Source: Vicia villosa
Taxonomy: Eukaryota; Streptophyta; Magnoliopsida; Fabales; Fabaceae
DNA length: 64,000 nucleotides
Reading direction: 5' to 3'
NCBI RefSeq assembly: GCF_029867415.1
Contig: NC_081185.1
Location: 132,143,753 to 132,207,752 of the forward strand
A program made the position numbers and the translations under genes. Under the pieces are notes generated by a model. That model was not told the origin of the DNA. It made no database searches and was given only the letters and a program-made list of their open reading frames with translations. Of this stretch, positions 35,640 to 47,625 are shown piece after piece. The first letter of the stretch is position 1; the number at the start of each line of letters is the position of its first letter.

Positions 35640-35806
35640 TTTACACGTCTCACCCGGCCCGGTAACCCATAAAATTGAAAAACCATCAACCGTAAGAAAA
35701 ATTGGATGGTATAGGGTCACAATAGATCAACCGTGGTTTGGCCGATTAGGATTTTGGACCGGAACCCGTCTAACTCGGCCCGTTTTGCCCATCCCTACTA
35801 GCGCCC
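35640..35806. mobile_element. Possible hAT-like MITE end
   Basis: A locally GC-rich patch ends GGCCCGTTTTGCCCATCCCTA. Its reverse complement starts TAGGGATGGGCAAAACGGG, like the hAT-type terminus of the element at 56066. The opposite end was not found, so the left limit is a guess. Confidence 0.4.
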
Positions 35807-35937
35807 GTACAACTAGGCGGAGACACTTTTGTTGTAAATTTCTCACACAATTTGTATTCATTAAATTTCTTTATAGAAGATACTTTAATGAATATCAGTT
35901 TTAATATATGTGGTCTTATACTTTATCAGTACAATAG

Positions 35938-37040
35938 TCTTATACTTTTTCAATATTCACATGCTCAAGAGATATGACTTTGTCTTCAACAAGGTTTCTA
36001 ATAAAATTATGTCTGATGTCAATATGCTTAGTCCTACTATGTTGAATAGGATTTTGGAGATTGTATTTTGACAACATTTGCTTCATCCACACAAGTTGAG
36101 AACAACTGCTACCTGTTGCTATGTACTCAACTTCAGTAGTGAAAAAAGATACACAATTTTGCTTCTTGCCGAACCATGAGATCACGTTGTTTCCTAGAAA
36201 GAAGCATCCTCCAGATGTACTCTTTCTATCATCAACAATTCTAGTCCAATCAACATCATAATAACCCAATAAAATAGAATTTGAGTTATGTGAGTACAGT
36301 ATCCCATAGTCACATGTACCATTCACATATTTCAGAATCCTTTTGACTTGATTGAGATGATTTACTTTAGGTTCTGCTTGATTTCTAGCACATACTCCAA
36401 CAGGAAAAGTAGTATCTGATCTGTTTACCGTAAGGTAGATGAGGCTAACTATCATGCTTCTATATAGAGTTTGATAAACACTAAACTTTTTTTCATCCTT
36501 GGATAGCTTCGAATGTGTATGAGCAAGAGTTCTTTTGTGACTAGCATTCTGCAACCCAAACTTCTTCACAATATTCTTTGCATATTTTCCTTGGCAAAGA
36601 AAAATATAGTCTTCCATATGCTTGATTTGTAATCCAAGAAAGTAGGTTAATTCACCCACCAAACTCATCTCAAACTCAGATTTCATTAGCATGACAAAAT
36701 GTTGGACCATCTAATCTGACATCCCATCAAAGACAATGGCATCCACATAGATTTGAGCTATCATAAGTTTTCCATCCTTCTCTTTGACAGAGAGTGTCTT
36801 ATCAATTCCTCTCTTTCTATATCCGTGATTGACGAGAAACTCAGTCAACCTCTCATACCAAGTTCGAGGAGCTTGCTTCAGACCATACAATGCCTTATTT
36901 AGTTTAAACATATGATTTGGAAAGGATGGATCATCGAAACCTTTTGGCTGTTCAACATACACTTCTTCATTTAGATAGCCATTCAAACAGACACTCTTTA
37001 AATGTATTTGGAATAACTTGAACTTTAAAATGTATGCCAC
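35938..37040 (-). pseudogene. Ty1/copia (SIRE/Maximus-like) RT and RNase H remnant
   Basis: Minus strand. NGYLNEEVYVEQPKGF and KALYGLKQAPRTWYERL mark RT. The catalytic YVDD box is changed (YVDAIVF), then a stop follows at 36711. The second block has GELTYFLGLQI, then RNase H with GYYDVDWTRIVDDRKSTSGG, CVSFFTTEVEYIA and HSRTKHIDIRHNFIRNLVE. A deletion removes the segment between LSKYNLQ and NPIQHSRTKH. The pol start upstream of 37040 is missing. The lineage call rests on the DRKSTSGGCFFLGNN-type block. Confidence 0.87.
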
Positions 37041-37670
37041 TCCAAGTCTGCAACATTGACGATGTCAAAATTTTTGATAGAATATGCATTAAATCAAAAC
37101 TAATCAGTCAATTAGAAGCAAACAAACATCGTACTAAGAAAGGAAAACAAGATAATGTCACAATAAAACAACCATCAACTTAACGTCACACTAAGACGAG
37201 GAAATCACAAAAAAAAACTAAAATATATGTAAAATCACTTATTTGAATGAAAAGGAACGAAAAAAATTTAGAAAAAGAATTTAGAGGAGTGATTTTCGAG
37301 AAAAAAATTGACCTAAAGGGTTTGTTTGGTTCAAATGAGAGGGAGGGGGAGGATTGAGATTTTAATTGAGGGAAAAGAAGAGAAAGGGAGAGGAGGGATT
37401 TTATGTAGCTATATATATGTTTGGTTCAAAAGAGGGGAGGGGGAGGATGAATTTTGTTTAAAAATATGTTTGGTTCACAAGGGGAGGGGGGGAATTTTAA
37501 TAATAATTTACAGTTTTATCCTTGTAATTTTACGAGGATTGTTTTAAAAAAAATTTTACGAGGAGCTAAAACCTGAAAATAAATTATTTGTTAATATAAT
37601 AATATATATTTTCTCCAATCAACCTTTCCGCCTTTGGCTCCGATTGACCTTGTTTCTCTGTATACGGTGT
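37041..37670. repeat. Purine-rich dispersed repeat, three related segments
   Basis: TTTGGTTCA followed by runs of GAGGG/GGGGAGG occurs near 37325, 37420 and 37470. This is the start-type sequence of common legume MITEs (TTTGTTTGG), but no matching inverted end was found. No gene is present. Confidence 0.4.
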
Positions 37671-38711
37671 AGTTTTTTTTTTTAAATGAAGCTTTATTAA
37701 AAAACGAAGATTGATACAAAAGCAATAGGGGGGACATAGACCAAAACTCTATCAATAAGAGACGAACCTAAAGAATGACAAACCGAGCCGATTCTTTACA
37801 AAATCTTCACGAATATTCTCAATAATAGAAGAAACCCAAAACGGAGACTTGAAAGCCTTGACAACCGCCATTGAATCCGTTTCCAACCAAAGATATTTCC
37901 AGTTATTCTCACGGGCGAACTCTATTGCAAACATCGCACCGGAAAGTTCGGCAATGAGCGAAGAAGAAATACCTAACCGAATGGCAAACGCACCAAGAAA
38001 CCCACCCTCACTATTACGCACAATCCCACCACAAGCAGAGTTTCCCGAAGGAGCAACAGTAGCCCCATCACAATTGATTTTAACCCAACTCATCGGAGGG
38101 GGTTCCCAAATAACCTCAACAATTCGCGGAGCTCGGGGAGGCCGGATGATTACACGCGAACTCTTTAGAATTATGAAATCCTGCATATCCAAGTGAGATC
38201 CAGCCGCGCTATTTCCAGCTATGGAGACCGCATCCAAAATACAGGAGATGTAATAAGAAACACTAGTGCTAATGTTTTGGAATTGTACCTTGTTTCGAGC
38301 CTGCCAAATGATATTAAAAACAAAAATAATAATAGCACCATGTAATGCTCTACACTGTCCTGCTGCCTTCTTGTTGAAAATCTTTTTCACATCTTCCCAG
38401 CTATGGATCAAATCATTAAGCCGAAGCATCAAACCGACCCAAGCCCAAATCTGAGAAGCAAACTTGCAGAGAAAAAACAAGTGGTGAGAAGTTTCTTCTT
38501 CTTCTTTACAAAGATCACACCTAGACGGGAAAGCAAAACCTCTTCGTTTCCATTGATCGTCTGTGGCTATCTTATTGTGCAACAATTTCCAAACCATACA
38601 CGATTTTGAAGGAGGAATTGATTTGGACCAAATCCAACGCCACCAATTTAAAAGAATACCTCTAGGTCTCTTGAAATCGTAACACATTTTTGGAGTTAGC
38701 TGGCCATACAC
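37671..38711 (-). pseudogene. 5'-truncated LINE with RVT zinc-binding and RNase H domains
   Basis: About 319 residues are open on the minus strand. The zf-RVT domain (KSIPPSKSCMVWKLLHNKIAT ... CDLCKEEEETSHHLFFLC) is followed by an RNase H with catalytic residues in VKINCDGA (Asp), IAELSGAMFAIEFA (Glu) and LETDSMAV (Asp). RNase H is cut short at FRFVSY. The 3' UTR is followed by a run of A on the minus strand (T run at 37673-37684), a normal LINE tail. Endonuclease and RT are lost, as expected for 5' truncation during target-primed reverse transcription. It differs from the LINE at 45392, which has no RNase H. Confidence 0.85.
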
Positions 38712-38911
38712 ATTTTTGTAGCTCGTGTTTGATGAACCTCATTTTCCTCTTATCAACCTAATATATATTTTTAAATCAGTATTTATTTTTAAATTTATAA
38801 ATAAACTAAAAAGACAATTAGTAAAAAAAATAAATGTCTTCTCTCGTTCTACTTTTACACGCAAAAGAGGATTTCGAGAAAGAAAGAAAAAAGGGAAAGG
38901 TTTGCGTTCTA

Positions 38912-39210
38912 GGCTTTGTTTGGATTGATGGAATCGGATGGAGCGGAATGGAATGGAATAAAATGATATTCCGTTGTTTGGATAATTTAAAAACTGATGG
39001 AGCGGAGCGGAAAGGAGTGATATGGATTTCATTCCATTCCATCACTTACCACCATATTCCTTCCCCTCTGATTTGGGCGGAATGAATAATTTGTCTTATT
39101 CCGTTCTAAAATTTCCAAACAATGGAATGGTACATTCGTTCCGCTCCGTTCCATTCCATTCCGCTCCATTCCATTCTGTTCCGTTCATTTTGTGATATCC
39201 AAACATACCC
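38912..39210. mobile_element. MITE with 14-bp inverted ends
   Basis: The left end GGCTTTGTTTGGAT and right end ATCCAAACATACCC are inverted repeats, flanked by CTA on both sides (38909-38911 and 39211-39213). The interior has many GGAATGGAATGG / CCATTCCATTCC runs that can fold back. It is 299 bp and non-coding. The 3-bp duplication suggests PIF/Harbinger, though CTA is not the usual TAA/TTA. Confidence 0.65.
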
Positions 39211-39298
39211 CTAGGGTTCACAGCGGTTTTGGTTCTCCGTTTCATCTCGGAAATTGAAATTTGATGTTCTTATTTGATGTTCATTTAGTCAACTTGCA

Positions 39299-39432
39299 AT
39301 GTTTCCTCTTGCAAATCTTAGGGTTTCGAGACTTCATCTTAAGTCGCAAATTCAAGAGCTTGAGTTCATCTTTCTCTATCCGCTGATCGTTTTCCTCTCG
39401 CTTGCACGATTGAAACACTCAAATCCTTTCAG
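39299..39432 (+). other. Candidate first exon or leader of an unidentified transcript
   Basis: An open ATG frame of 44 codons (39299 on) ends at a perfect donor CAG|GTAAGT. The region reads like a plant leader (CCGTTTCATCTCGG, CTTAGGGTTTCGAGA). A possible second exon at 39835-39930 ends ATGGCAG|GTTGG. I cannot find a convincing downstream coding exon. The protein is not recognised. Confidence 0.25.
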
Positions 39433-42400
39433 GTAAGTCTCCGACCTATGCTCTCTGCGCTTTCCTTTGTTCGTTTTCACTCTCGCTGAGCGTTACACTA
39501 GGTGAATCATGATTATTTCAGCCTCTGATTGTTATAATACCGAATACCTAATGATAAAAAAAAGGTTAACACAAAACAGAACAACACATTTAATCTTAAT
39601 TGACATGCATTTCCATCTTGGAGTTTAGGTTTAGATTTTGGTACTGTTTAGATTAGCTTTTAGATTATACAAGTGTGTCTGGTGTATACTTGAATTTAGG
39701 TGTATACTTGATTTTAACATATTAGAAGTGCTTGAGTATACTGATTTTGTTATTATTGTAGTTAACCATGTGGAATTGAATATGACATTTTCGATTTTTG
39801 ATTTGTTTGGGGTGCTATTGCATCGAACTCAGGAAGCTTAATCAAGGGACACATCAACTATAATGATGATTCAATTTGAAGTGATTTTCCAATTCTGAAG
39901 TGGTTCACTGGAACAGATTTTGTGAGAATGGCAGGTTGGTGTATTTGAATGTCTTATGTTTTAGGGTTTCTTATGTCTCTGTTGTAGTGGTTTCTTAACT
40001 GCTAGTAGTTGTATCTTGTAGGTTCAGAGATTTGCATATGCCCTCTTTTGAAACTGGTTAGGTTCTTATTCAATTGCACGTTTATGATATATTTAAAACA
40101 GCGTGACAACATATCTGATTCAAGATGATGCCTTTAAGACCGGCGAACTTGACTATGTCAGTTGAGGTATACATGAAACGTATAAGGTTGTTAAACTCCA
40201 ATTGTTAATTTTTTAAGTTATTTATTGGTAGTATCATTTTATTTTAACCATTTTTCATTATTTCAGCTTTAATGAAATTTTAACTTTCATGGCTTTAATG
40301 GAATTTTAACGATGTTTAAGAGGCAGAGCTTCAGTTGCTAATAAGTGTACTGAAATGTTTGAAATGGACTTGTTCCTTTGTTTTGAGTTTCAATTGTTTC
40401 CCTTTTTGGAGTGAAGTTGGTTTATGTTTGTGGACTGAATGATGTTTGAATGTAGAATTATGCTGAAATTCTGTTTTGCAACATGGATGCACATCATTGC
40501 TCTTATGAAACTTAGCATATGTTGTCTTATGAACATACATGGAAATATGTTATAGTGCATGTATGATGGGTTGTGTTAATCTGTGCTTTAAACTGGACTT
40601 GAAATGAGCATGTGGCTTTGTAGTGGTCTTTGAACAACCTGAAGGTGATTCATACTGAATTCCTTGCTTGTTTGTGAAGAATTTCAATGTACATAAACAT
40701 TTACTCTCAATGATCCTGATTTTGTACATGTTGTCTCTTCTTTAAATTGAACTTTGTATTGATCCATGGCTTGTTTTGATACTCTATGCAGATTTTGATC
40801 CTGTTTTGCTGAAGTGGTAATATTGTTACTTTCTCATCCTATTCATTTCTGAAATTAGATGATTTTAAGTTAGATTGAGTATAAACTTAGGTGATTTTTG
40901 TAAACAAGGTGTTTATTGAAATCCCACAATGAGTTTACTTATGTTGATTTTGAATATAACTCGATTATACCATTGTTTATGCATAAGATAGAAACTGAAA
41001 TAAATCCCAGTAAATATTGGATGTGCTGCCAATTGATAGCAGGGACCATCTCATGTAATTCTATTTTTACCTTAAATAAATGTTTAAAAGATTTAAATCT
41101 TCTTGAGGAGATGTATCCACAGAGGAAAAAGGTAAATACTCGACATCTTACGATAATCTGTGTATATGGCCTTTTATTAGTGTGGTGCACATGACTGTTT
41201 CAAAAGGATTTCCATTTTAGATATGGTTAGAAACTTAATAGTCATGTTTGATACAATAATTTGACATGAGTTACATTATATACTCTGTAATAACCAGAGA
41301 GCAAATATATATTCTAGAGAACAAACCATGCATTTATCTTGAAGGATCTAGTAGGTAAATCATAAGCATATAATGGAGTGTGATGCTTAGTTTTGTCATT
41401 TGCTGCTACCAAGGCTGTTAATCATGATGTTCCAATCACTCCAGATGAGGTATGATGCTCAGTTTTGTCATGTGCTGCTTGTTACTACGCCATCAGCCAT
41501 GGCAGCGGCGTCGCGGATATCAGTGACTGTTTTATGGCTTTCTGCCATGACTCTCTTGTTTTTTTCTTGGTGATGCCACTAAGTGTGCTTGGTAGTAACT
41601 ATGTGAAATAATTATGACATCAAATCTAACTTTTTCCTAGTGTTACAGATTTTAGACATATCCATAATTCTGTAGTCGTTAGGTTATAAGTAAATTTTAT
41701 TTTAAAATTTTGTTGAAATTGGACATGGTACTGGTCGTATGGCTTTTGTGATAAGTTGAAATTCAAATTTTGTTGAAATTGGCTTTGGTACTTGGAAGTA
41801 TTTGATTTACAGGATGGTAAACATTTCAAGAAAAAAAGTGTGTTTCCAAATTTGAGAAACCACATTATTATTTTGAGATACATTGTTTAGTACAAAATGT
41901 TGTCAGGTGGCGGTTAGAGTAGCGTGCTATAGCACCATTGCATAGAGTAACATGTTTCTTGCGGAAATTTAACTAAAATCCGTTATTTTATTTTATTGAG
42001 AAGACATAACTTTTAAATTAGTAACATTTTTAAATTAATAATTAATGTGTGATTTAAAAGTAATTGATTATGTTATAATATATTATTTAATAATAGGAGA
42101 AAAGAGAATATTTATTATTTAACAAATATTTTCAAGGTAATTTGAATTTAATACTAAAATGAAATAATATTGTATAATAACTTAACACAGCAAGTGAAAA
42201 GCGAATCCTAATAATAGATGTTATTGTCTATTATTAAAGTGAAACAATTTATTGAAATGGTTCAATAGTTAATTTTTATTTCAATTATCATTTGACATAA
42301 TTAATTTAAAATTTTTATTTAATTATTCTAGTATGAATTATTAAAATAATAACAATTATAATATATAAAATATAAGAGTTTAAATTGATATGCACTCAAT

Positions 42401-42690
42401 GTAAACAAATTTACACCTTCATTAAATCATGAGCATAATTAAAGATTTAAAGAAATGATAAACAAATGATAATAAATTAGGGGTGCCAGCTGGTTTGGGT
42501 GGGTTTAGAGATTTAAAGGTTCGTCAAATAATTTGATGGGACCATGCAATAATAAAAAAAAGGTTATTCCAATAAAAGAAAAATTAGTGGCGGCGGTAAT
42601 CCACTATATATAAGGGGGTGAACATATATTCCTTTGTTTAGTATTTAACCTGATATTTACGCTTTAAATTAGTGAGTGGAACCCTTATTC
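39433..42690. other. Long stretch without an assignable gene
   Basis: AT-rich, with exon-like patches near 39835-39930 and 40916-41190 that give no recognisable protein. The end (42560-42720) is the promoter and leader of the second F-box gene. Confidence 0.5.
42603..42613 (+). promoter_or_regulatory. TATA box of F-box/LRR copy 2
   Basis: CTATATATAAG lies 128 bases before the ATG at 42731, a normal plant leader length. Confidence 0.6.
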
Positions 42691-42730
42691 CATTCTTATT
42701 TTACTTCACCCCCCTGAGATCGTCGTCAAT

Positions 42731-44134
42731 ATGAAGAAGAAGAGATCTTCTCAACCACTATCGGAACCTGTCATTGCTTTGAGAAAGAAGAAGAGAATTT
42801 GTGTCAAATCTTTTCAACAACAACAACAATCATTTTCTTCTACACAACCTGAATTTTGCTTACCAGATGATTGCTGGGAGCGTGTCTTTTCATTCCTCAT
42901 CAATCCTGTAGACGAAACCGAAGACAAAAATAAACTCTACTTCAAATCCTCCTTATCTCTCGTCTCTAAACAATTCCTCTCCATCACTAACCGTCTCATA
43001 TTCTCTCTCAGAATTTATTATCCACAACTTTGCATTCTCCCTCGTTTTTTTCATAGATTCTCCAACCTTCATTCTCTTGACCTCTGGTTCGCCTCCTCTC
43101 ATGATCTCGACAACAATGCAGCCATTGCTTTGGCTCTCCGTGACAGACCAACATTGAAATCATTATCTATTTTCGGAATTGAGCTAAAGGATACAAACTA
43201 TGTTTCTTCACGTTACATTGATTCCTTCATGAGTTTGAAGGGTTTGAATTCTCTTAAGTTTCGGTATTCCAAAATATCCGATGATTTGCTTTACTCTATT
43301 GCAAAAGGAGGTCTTCCTTTAAAGAGGCTTGTTCTTGACGTTTGTCGCGGCTATAGTTACCATGGAATTTATGGTTTATTATCCAAGTGTCATGAGATAC
43401 AACATTTGAGTCTTCAAGATGTTGATTTTCTAAATAATCATCATGTTTCCCAGTTGTCTTTACTTGTTCCTGATTTGATATCTATAAATCTTAGTGGATG
43501 TTCCAAGCTCACAGAATCAGCTTTGTTTGCCATCATTAAGAACTGTCATTCACTTGATAAAATCACAATTGAACGCATATATGTTAAGAGAAAGAGGGTA
43601 CAAAATTTTGATATTTTGAAAGATTTTCAAGTCAACCCTCAATTAAAGTCTCTACATTTGGCTGAAAATTCATTTATAAACGATGAGATCGTCCTATTGT
43701 TTGCTTCAATTTTTCCTAATTTACAGCTTTTTGATTTGAGTAATTGCGATCGCATATCTGATAAAGGTATTTGTCAAGTTCTAAATAAATGTTGTAAGAT
43801 TAGATATCTGAGTTTGATCGGCTGTAAAAAAGTGAGACAACTTAAAATAAACGTTGTAGTTGACCAGCTAAAGATGTTGAACTTGTGTGGTACAAACATT
43901 GACGATAAAACACTCTATGAAATCTCAAAGAGTTGTTATGGACTTTTACAACTATTATTGATATATTGTAAATATGTCACAGTAAAGGGAGTCACGCGCG
44001 TGATTGAAAACTGCACACAACTGGAGGAGATTGATTTGAGATGCTGTGATAAAGTGAATGATGATGATGTTGTCTCAATGCGTTCATCAAGGCCATCATT
44101 AAAAATAGATTATTGCTCCACATTTTTGTTTTAG
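42731..44134 (+). CDS. F-box/LRR protein (copy 2)
   Basis: 467 residues in one exon. The F-box lies at about 42-90 (CLPDDCWERVFSFL ... SLSLVSKQFLSITNRLIF), followed by RNI-type LRRs up to CCDKVNDDDVV. It is paralogous to 15428-16939 along its whole length, with near-identical stretches (SLSIFGIEL, NNHHVSQLSLL, CKLT/NESALFA). Leader and 3' UTR are also related. The N-terminus is lysine-rich and starts MKKKRSS. The protein would be an SCF substrate adaptor; the target is unknown. The intact frames of both copies suggest both are functional genes of a lineage-expanded family. Confidence 0.9.
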   Translation: MKKKRSSQPLSEPVIALRKKKRICVKSFQQQQQSFSSTQPEFCLPDDCWERVFSFLINPVDETEDKNKLYFKSSLSLVSKQFLSITNRLIFSLRIYYPQLCILPRFFHRFSNLHSLDLWFASSHDLDNNAAIALALRDRPTLKSLSIFGIELKDTNYVSSRYIDSFMSLKGLNSLKFRYSKISDDLLYSIAKGGLPLKRLVLDVCRGYSYHGIYGLLSKCHEIQHLSLQDVDFLNNHHVSQLSLLVPDLISINLSGCSKLTESALFAIIKNCHSLDKITIERIYVKRKRVQNFDILKDFQVNPQLKSLHLAENSFINDEIVLLFASIFPNLQLFDLSNCDRISDKGICQVLNKCCKIRYLSLIGCKKVRQLKINVVVDQLKMLNLCGTNIDDKTLYEISKSCYGLLQLLLIYCKYVTVKGVTRVIENCTQLEEIDLRCCDKVNDDDVVSMRSSRPSLKIDYCSTFLF

Positions 44135-44967
44135 TGACATAAAGAAAAAAACTCTTTTCATTGGGGTTGTCTTATTTGCTAGTTATGGATGTTTTATTTG
44201 CTGAAGTTTTAGTTCTTAAATATTTTTTGTTTTGTTTCTATAAGATGTATTTAATTGTCATTTTATCGATGATAGTCATATAAATATAGTTAGATTTTTA
44301 TATGAAATTCAAATGATGTTTATATGATGTTTTTCTTTACTCAGACATATAGTGATAATAGTCTAGTTTCTCTCAAGATATGATGACATGTGTGGGTGCG
44401 TGTTTGTAATTCTGCATGAACATCATATGAGAGGCGGTTCTCAAATACTCGTATTGTGTAATATTGGTGTTTCTTTTCAAGGATATCAAATGATGTAGTA
44501 GTCATATAAAACAAGACTGACTGGCTTAATATGAATTTAACTATCAAATATGAATGAATGAAACCAACATTTGCAGTTATGAGTTTCATATTCTCAACTG
44601 GGTGTTTTTGTTTAGGAAATCTAGTGGATTTAGGATTGAAAATATATCCATCTTTACGTCAAAAAGGTAGGTAGGTTTCAGGGAGATTTTATGTATATTG
44701 CACTAAAAAAACACTAGAGTTTGTAAGCTTTATGATATGATAGAAGAATTGTACTATTTTATTTCAGACTTTGCAGTTATATAATATGTCATGTTTTATT
44801 TATCAAGAAGGTCTTAGGATGGAGTGAGATTGGAAATGGGAGGAGTTATTATACTTATTCCAAATAATTAATCGTCAAAGAGGAGGATTGAACTCTATTG
44901 TTCTAAACAGATTCATTTATTCAATCATTTCTATGTAATAGTGTTGGTGTTGTGTCTCATGTTCACA
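44135..44967. other. Intergenic after F-box copy 2
   Basis: The first 100 bases or so are 3' UTR related to copy 1. The rest shows no gene. Confidence 0.55.
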
Positions 44968-45008
44968 TTTGCATATGTGATTCATAGAACTAAAATATTA
45001 AAAAGAGG

Positions 45009-45187
45009 GGTGCTATCCTTACCTCAAAAATCCAACAAATTACATCTACACCGTAAAGAAATACAGCATATATGTGTTTGGTGTGTGTTAGAGAAAAGAA
45101 AAAAATAATTATTAAATGTTTTAGAAAAACAAAACTGTAGAAATATACGGTGTGAGTGTCATTGCTAGTGTAAAGATATCATTATGC
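45009..45187. mobile_element. Short insertion with 13-bp target duplication
   Basis: TATTAAAAAGAGG occurs at 44996-45008 and 45188-45200, flanking 179 bp that is absent from copy B near 58515-58530. The ends (GGTGCTATCCTTACC and, inverted, ATGATATCTTTACAC) are loosely inverted. It is non-coding; a MITE or SINE-like origin cannot be decided. Confidence 0.6.
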
Positions 45188-45474
45188 TATTAAAAAGAGG
45201 TATTGGTAACAACGAAAAAGATACATGTAAACAATATTTAGAAAAACAAGAAAAGTTACACGTTGATGTCATACTGTAGCCTCATGCATCATAACTAATC
45301 ATACTAACAAAATCATACTAAGAAAGAGTGAATGTTATTTATTAAATGATTAATGTAATTCAAACACCATTAGTTACTAATCAAGTTATACAAACCTTAA
45401 TTAAAAATTCTCTCTCTAGAAATGTTCTCTCCCCCCTCTCTCTAAAAGGGGGTTAGGGCTGAGTGGACTTTCCG

Positions 45475-47625
45475 ATGGCCGGAACTTCTCATAATCAAGG
45501 TGGTGATTGGAAAACATTCAGAAGAAGATCATTCAAGGCGCTTGGTCTGCGGTGGGACGTTTTCCCGTGGGGAGGAGGTGTTAGCAGGAATAAGAATGCT
45601 GAGATTACGTCCATATTCTTTTCCGAGTTTCCGGATTCTCACTCAGCAAAATCGTTCTTCGAGGTTTTTGGGTGTTTGGGGAATGTGGTGGAGGTTGCAA
45701 TCTCGCCGAGGAAGAATAATTTGGGGAAGAAATTTGGTTTTGTTAGGTTCGAAGATGTTGAAGACGGTAGATTGTTGGCGGTTCGTTGTGATAATGTGAT
45801 GATTATGGGGAAGAAAATTTATGCTAATCTTCCGAGGTTTTAGCGGTCTAGTGCGAGGAAGGCGTCACCTACGGAGACCAAGTTTTTTCACAGACAAGGT
45901 AAAATGACGCAACATCATCGACCGGCGGCGGGAGTGCATCAAGGCATCTCTGTTGGGTCACTGAAGAGGCGTTATGTGGAGGTTTTGAATGAAGGTTTGG
46001 CTAAGGGCATCGAGAAGGGCAGCGAGAAGGTGGGTGATAATCATGTGTTCTGTTTTACCTCTCAGTCAGATAACAGGAAGAGGTTGGAGAAAGCTTACGT
46101 GGGGGTGGTGACGATACCGAGTTCGACTTACAACATTCAGTCTCACTTCATGATGGAGGGTGTCTTTGATATCCAGATAACGCCTATGGGGGGCAACTTG
46201 TGTCTTTTAGAAGAGGAAGAGGAGGGTGTGATTGAGGACTTAATAGGGGAAGGCGAAACGTGGTGGAAACAATGGTTCGCGGAGGTCAGAAGGTGGAATG
46301 AGAAAGACATTGACGACGACAAGGTCATTTGGGTGAGCGTTTACGGTGTCCCGTTGCACGCGTGGTGTGTGGATTTCTTTGTAAAGTTGGCTAACTCGAT
46401 GGGGGAATTTATCTGTGTGGATGAATCAACGGCGGCGGGGTCCAATTACGACACAGCTAGATTTATGGCGAGAGTCAAACTATCACATGAACTGATGAAG
46501 TCTATGATCGTGCAGATCGACGGGAAGGAAGTTACGTTGGTGCTAAGGGAGGACGCAATTGGCTCGATTCGAAACATTTCAGGTACGCAGAAATCTCAAA
46601 CCTCTGTCTCCGACTCTTCAGAATCCGAAGATGTGTGGTCTGATAATTTGCTTGATGACGAGGGGGCGTTAGAAAGGGTTGATAATTCAGAGTGTAGTCT
46701 GTTAGACACTGTTATTTGCCCGGTTGTTGTTCCTAAGCGTGATCCTAGGTGCGTTAATGTAGTCTCGGCTGGCGGTAAATCGTTGATAGAGGATTTTTGT
46801 GTTCCAGCGGAGACGACACCCATTCCAGTTCCTTTTGATTGTGATGCAGAAAGGATGAAGTCAGACGAAGATTCCATAATCCAATTTTCGATTTCTTGCA
46901 GCGAATTAGTGAAGGAGTTTGGCTCGGCAGTCAGGCCCCTGTTTGATTCGAATCGGAAGGAGGATAATGGTTCAGTTACGAGGAGTTTGGCTGAGAGCGG
47001 TGGGAGCAGAAATACAGGTTCTTTCGATTTGGCTCTTATATCTCTGAAGGAGAGGGGTGGTGTTGGTACGGGGCTGAGGCAGATATCGGTGGGAGATGGT
47101 GAGGAGAGGAGTTCTCAGTTTGTCACCGAGGATGGCATTGAAACAGTAGTACCGTGTTCTCTTGGGGTGCCTGGGAGTAATTTTAAGCATAAGAAAGTGA
47201 AATTTAAAAGTCTGTCAGAAATTGGAGTGGTGAAAGGAGGTTCTAAGGCTGGCGGAGGTAGTAAAGGTGTGGTTTTGAAATCTCAAGGCAAGAGAAACAA
47301 GGCTGGGGTTAAGAAGACGGGGAAAAAAGGAGTGCAGGTTCAGATTGTTCCAAGTGCAGTTTCGGATTCCATTCACTCTTTTGGCGGAAATAGTCCAGAG
47401 GTTTATGGTGTTCATAAAGAGGAATCAGATATAAGGAGGAGTAATAGTAGACAATCGGAGTTCATTAATGGGGATGTGGGGGAAAAGCTTTTAGAGGCCA
47501 TTGTAGCGTTGGGGGTTGCCGAGACGGAAGGAAGGGAATTTTTGTTAAGAAGGATTGAGAAACTTGAGAGTTATAGCAGTGTGAGGATGGTAGAGAGGAA
47601 GGAGTCTTCAAAAAGGTTGACATGA
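45475..47625 (+). pseudogene. LINE ORF1 (RRM plus DUF4283-like domain), one in-frame stop
   Basis: From ATG 45475 (MAGTSHNQGG) an RNA-recognition motif is visible: TSIFFSEFPDSHSAKSFFEVF as the RNP2 side and GKKFGFVRFEDVED as RNP1. A single TAG at 45841-45843 interrupts it; the frame then continues unbroken to the TGA at 47623. The second half starts with the DUF4283-type block (WWKQWFAEVRRWNEKD, VIWVSVYGVPLHAWC) found in plant LINE ORF1 and binds RNA in the family. The remainder is low-complexity, with Ser/Gly/Lys-rich stretches. The product would coat LINE RNA in a ribonucleoprotein particle. Apart from the one stop it is complete. Confidence 0.85.

Noticed and set aside
40916..41194. Open frame of 92 codons
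   Set aside because: No ATG at its start, no recognisable motif, and a similar-length frame on the other strand.
46596..47415. Minus-strand Ser-rich frames within the LINE
   Set aside because: They are shadows of ORF1 on the plus strand.
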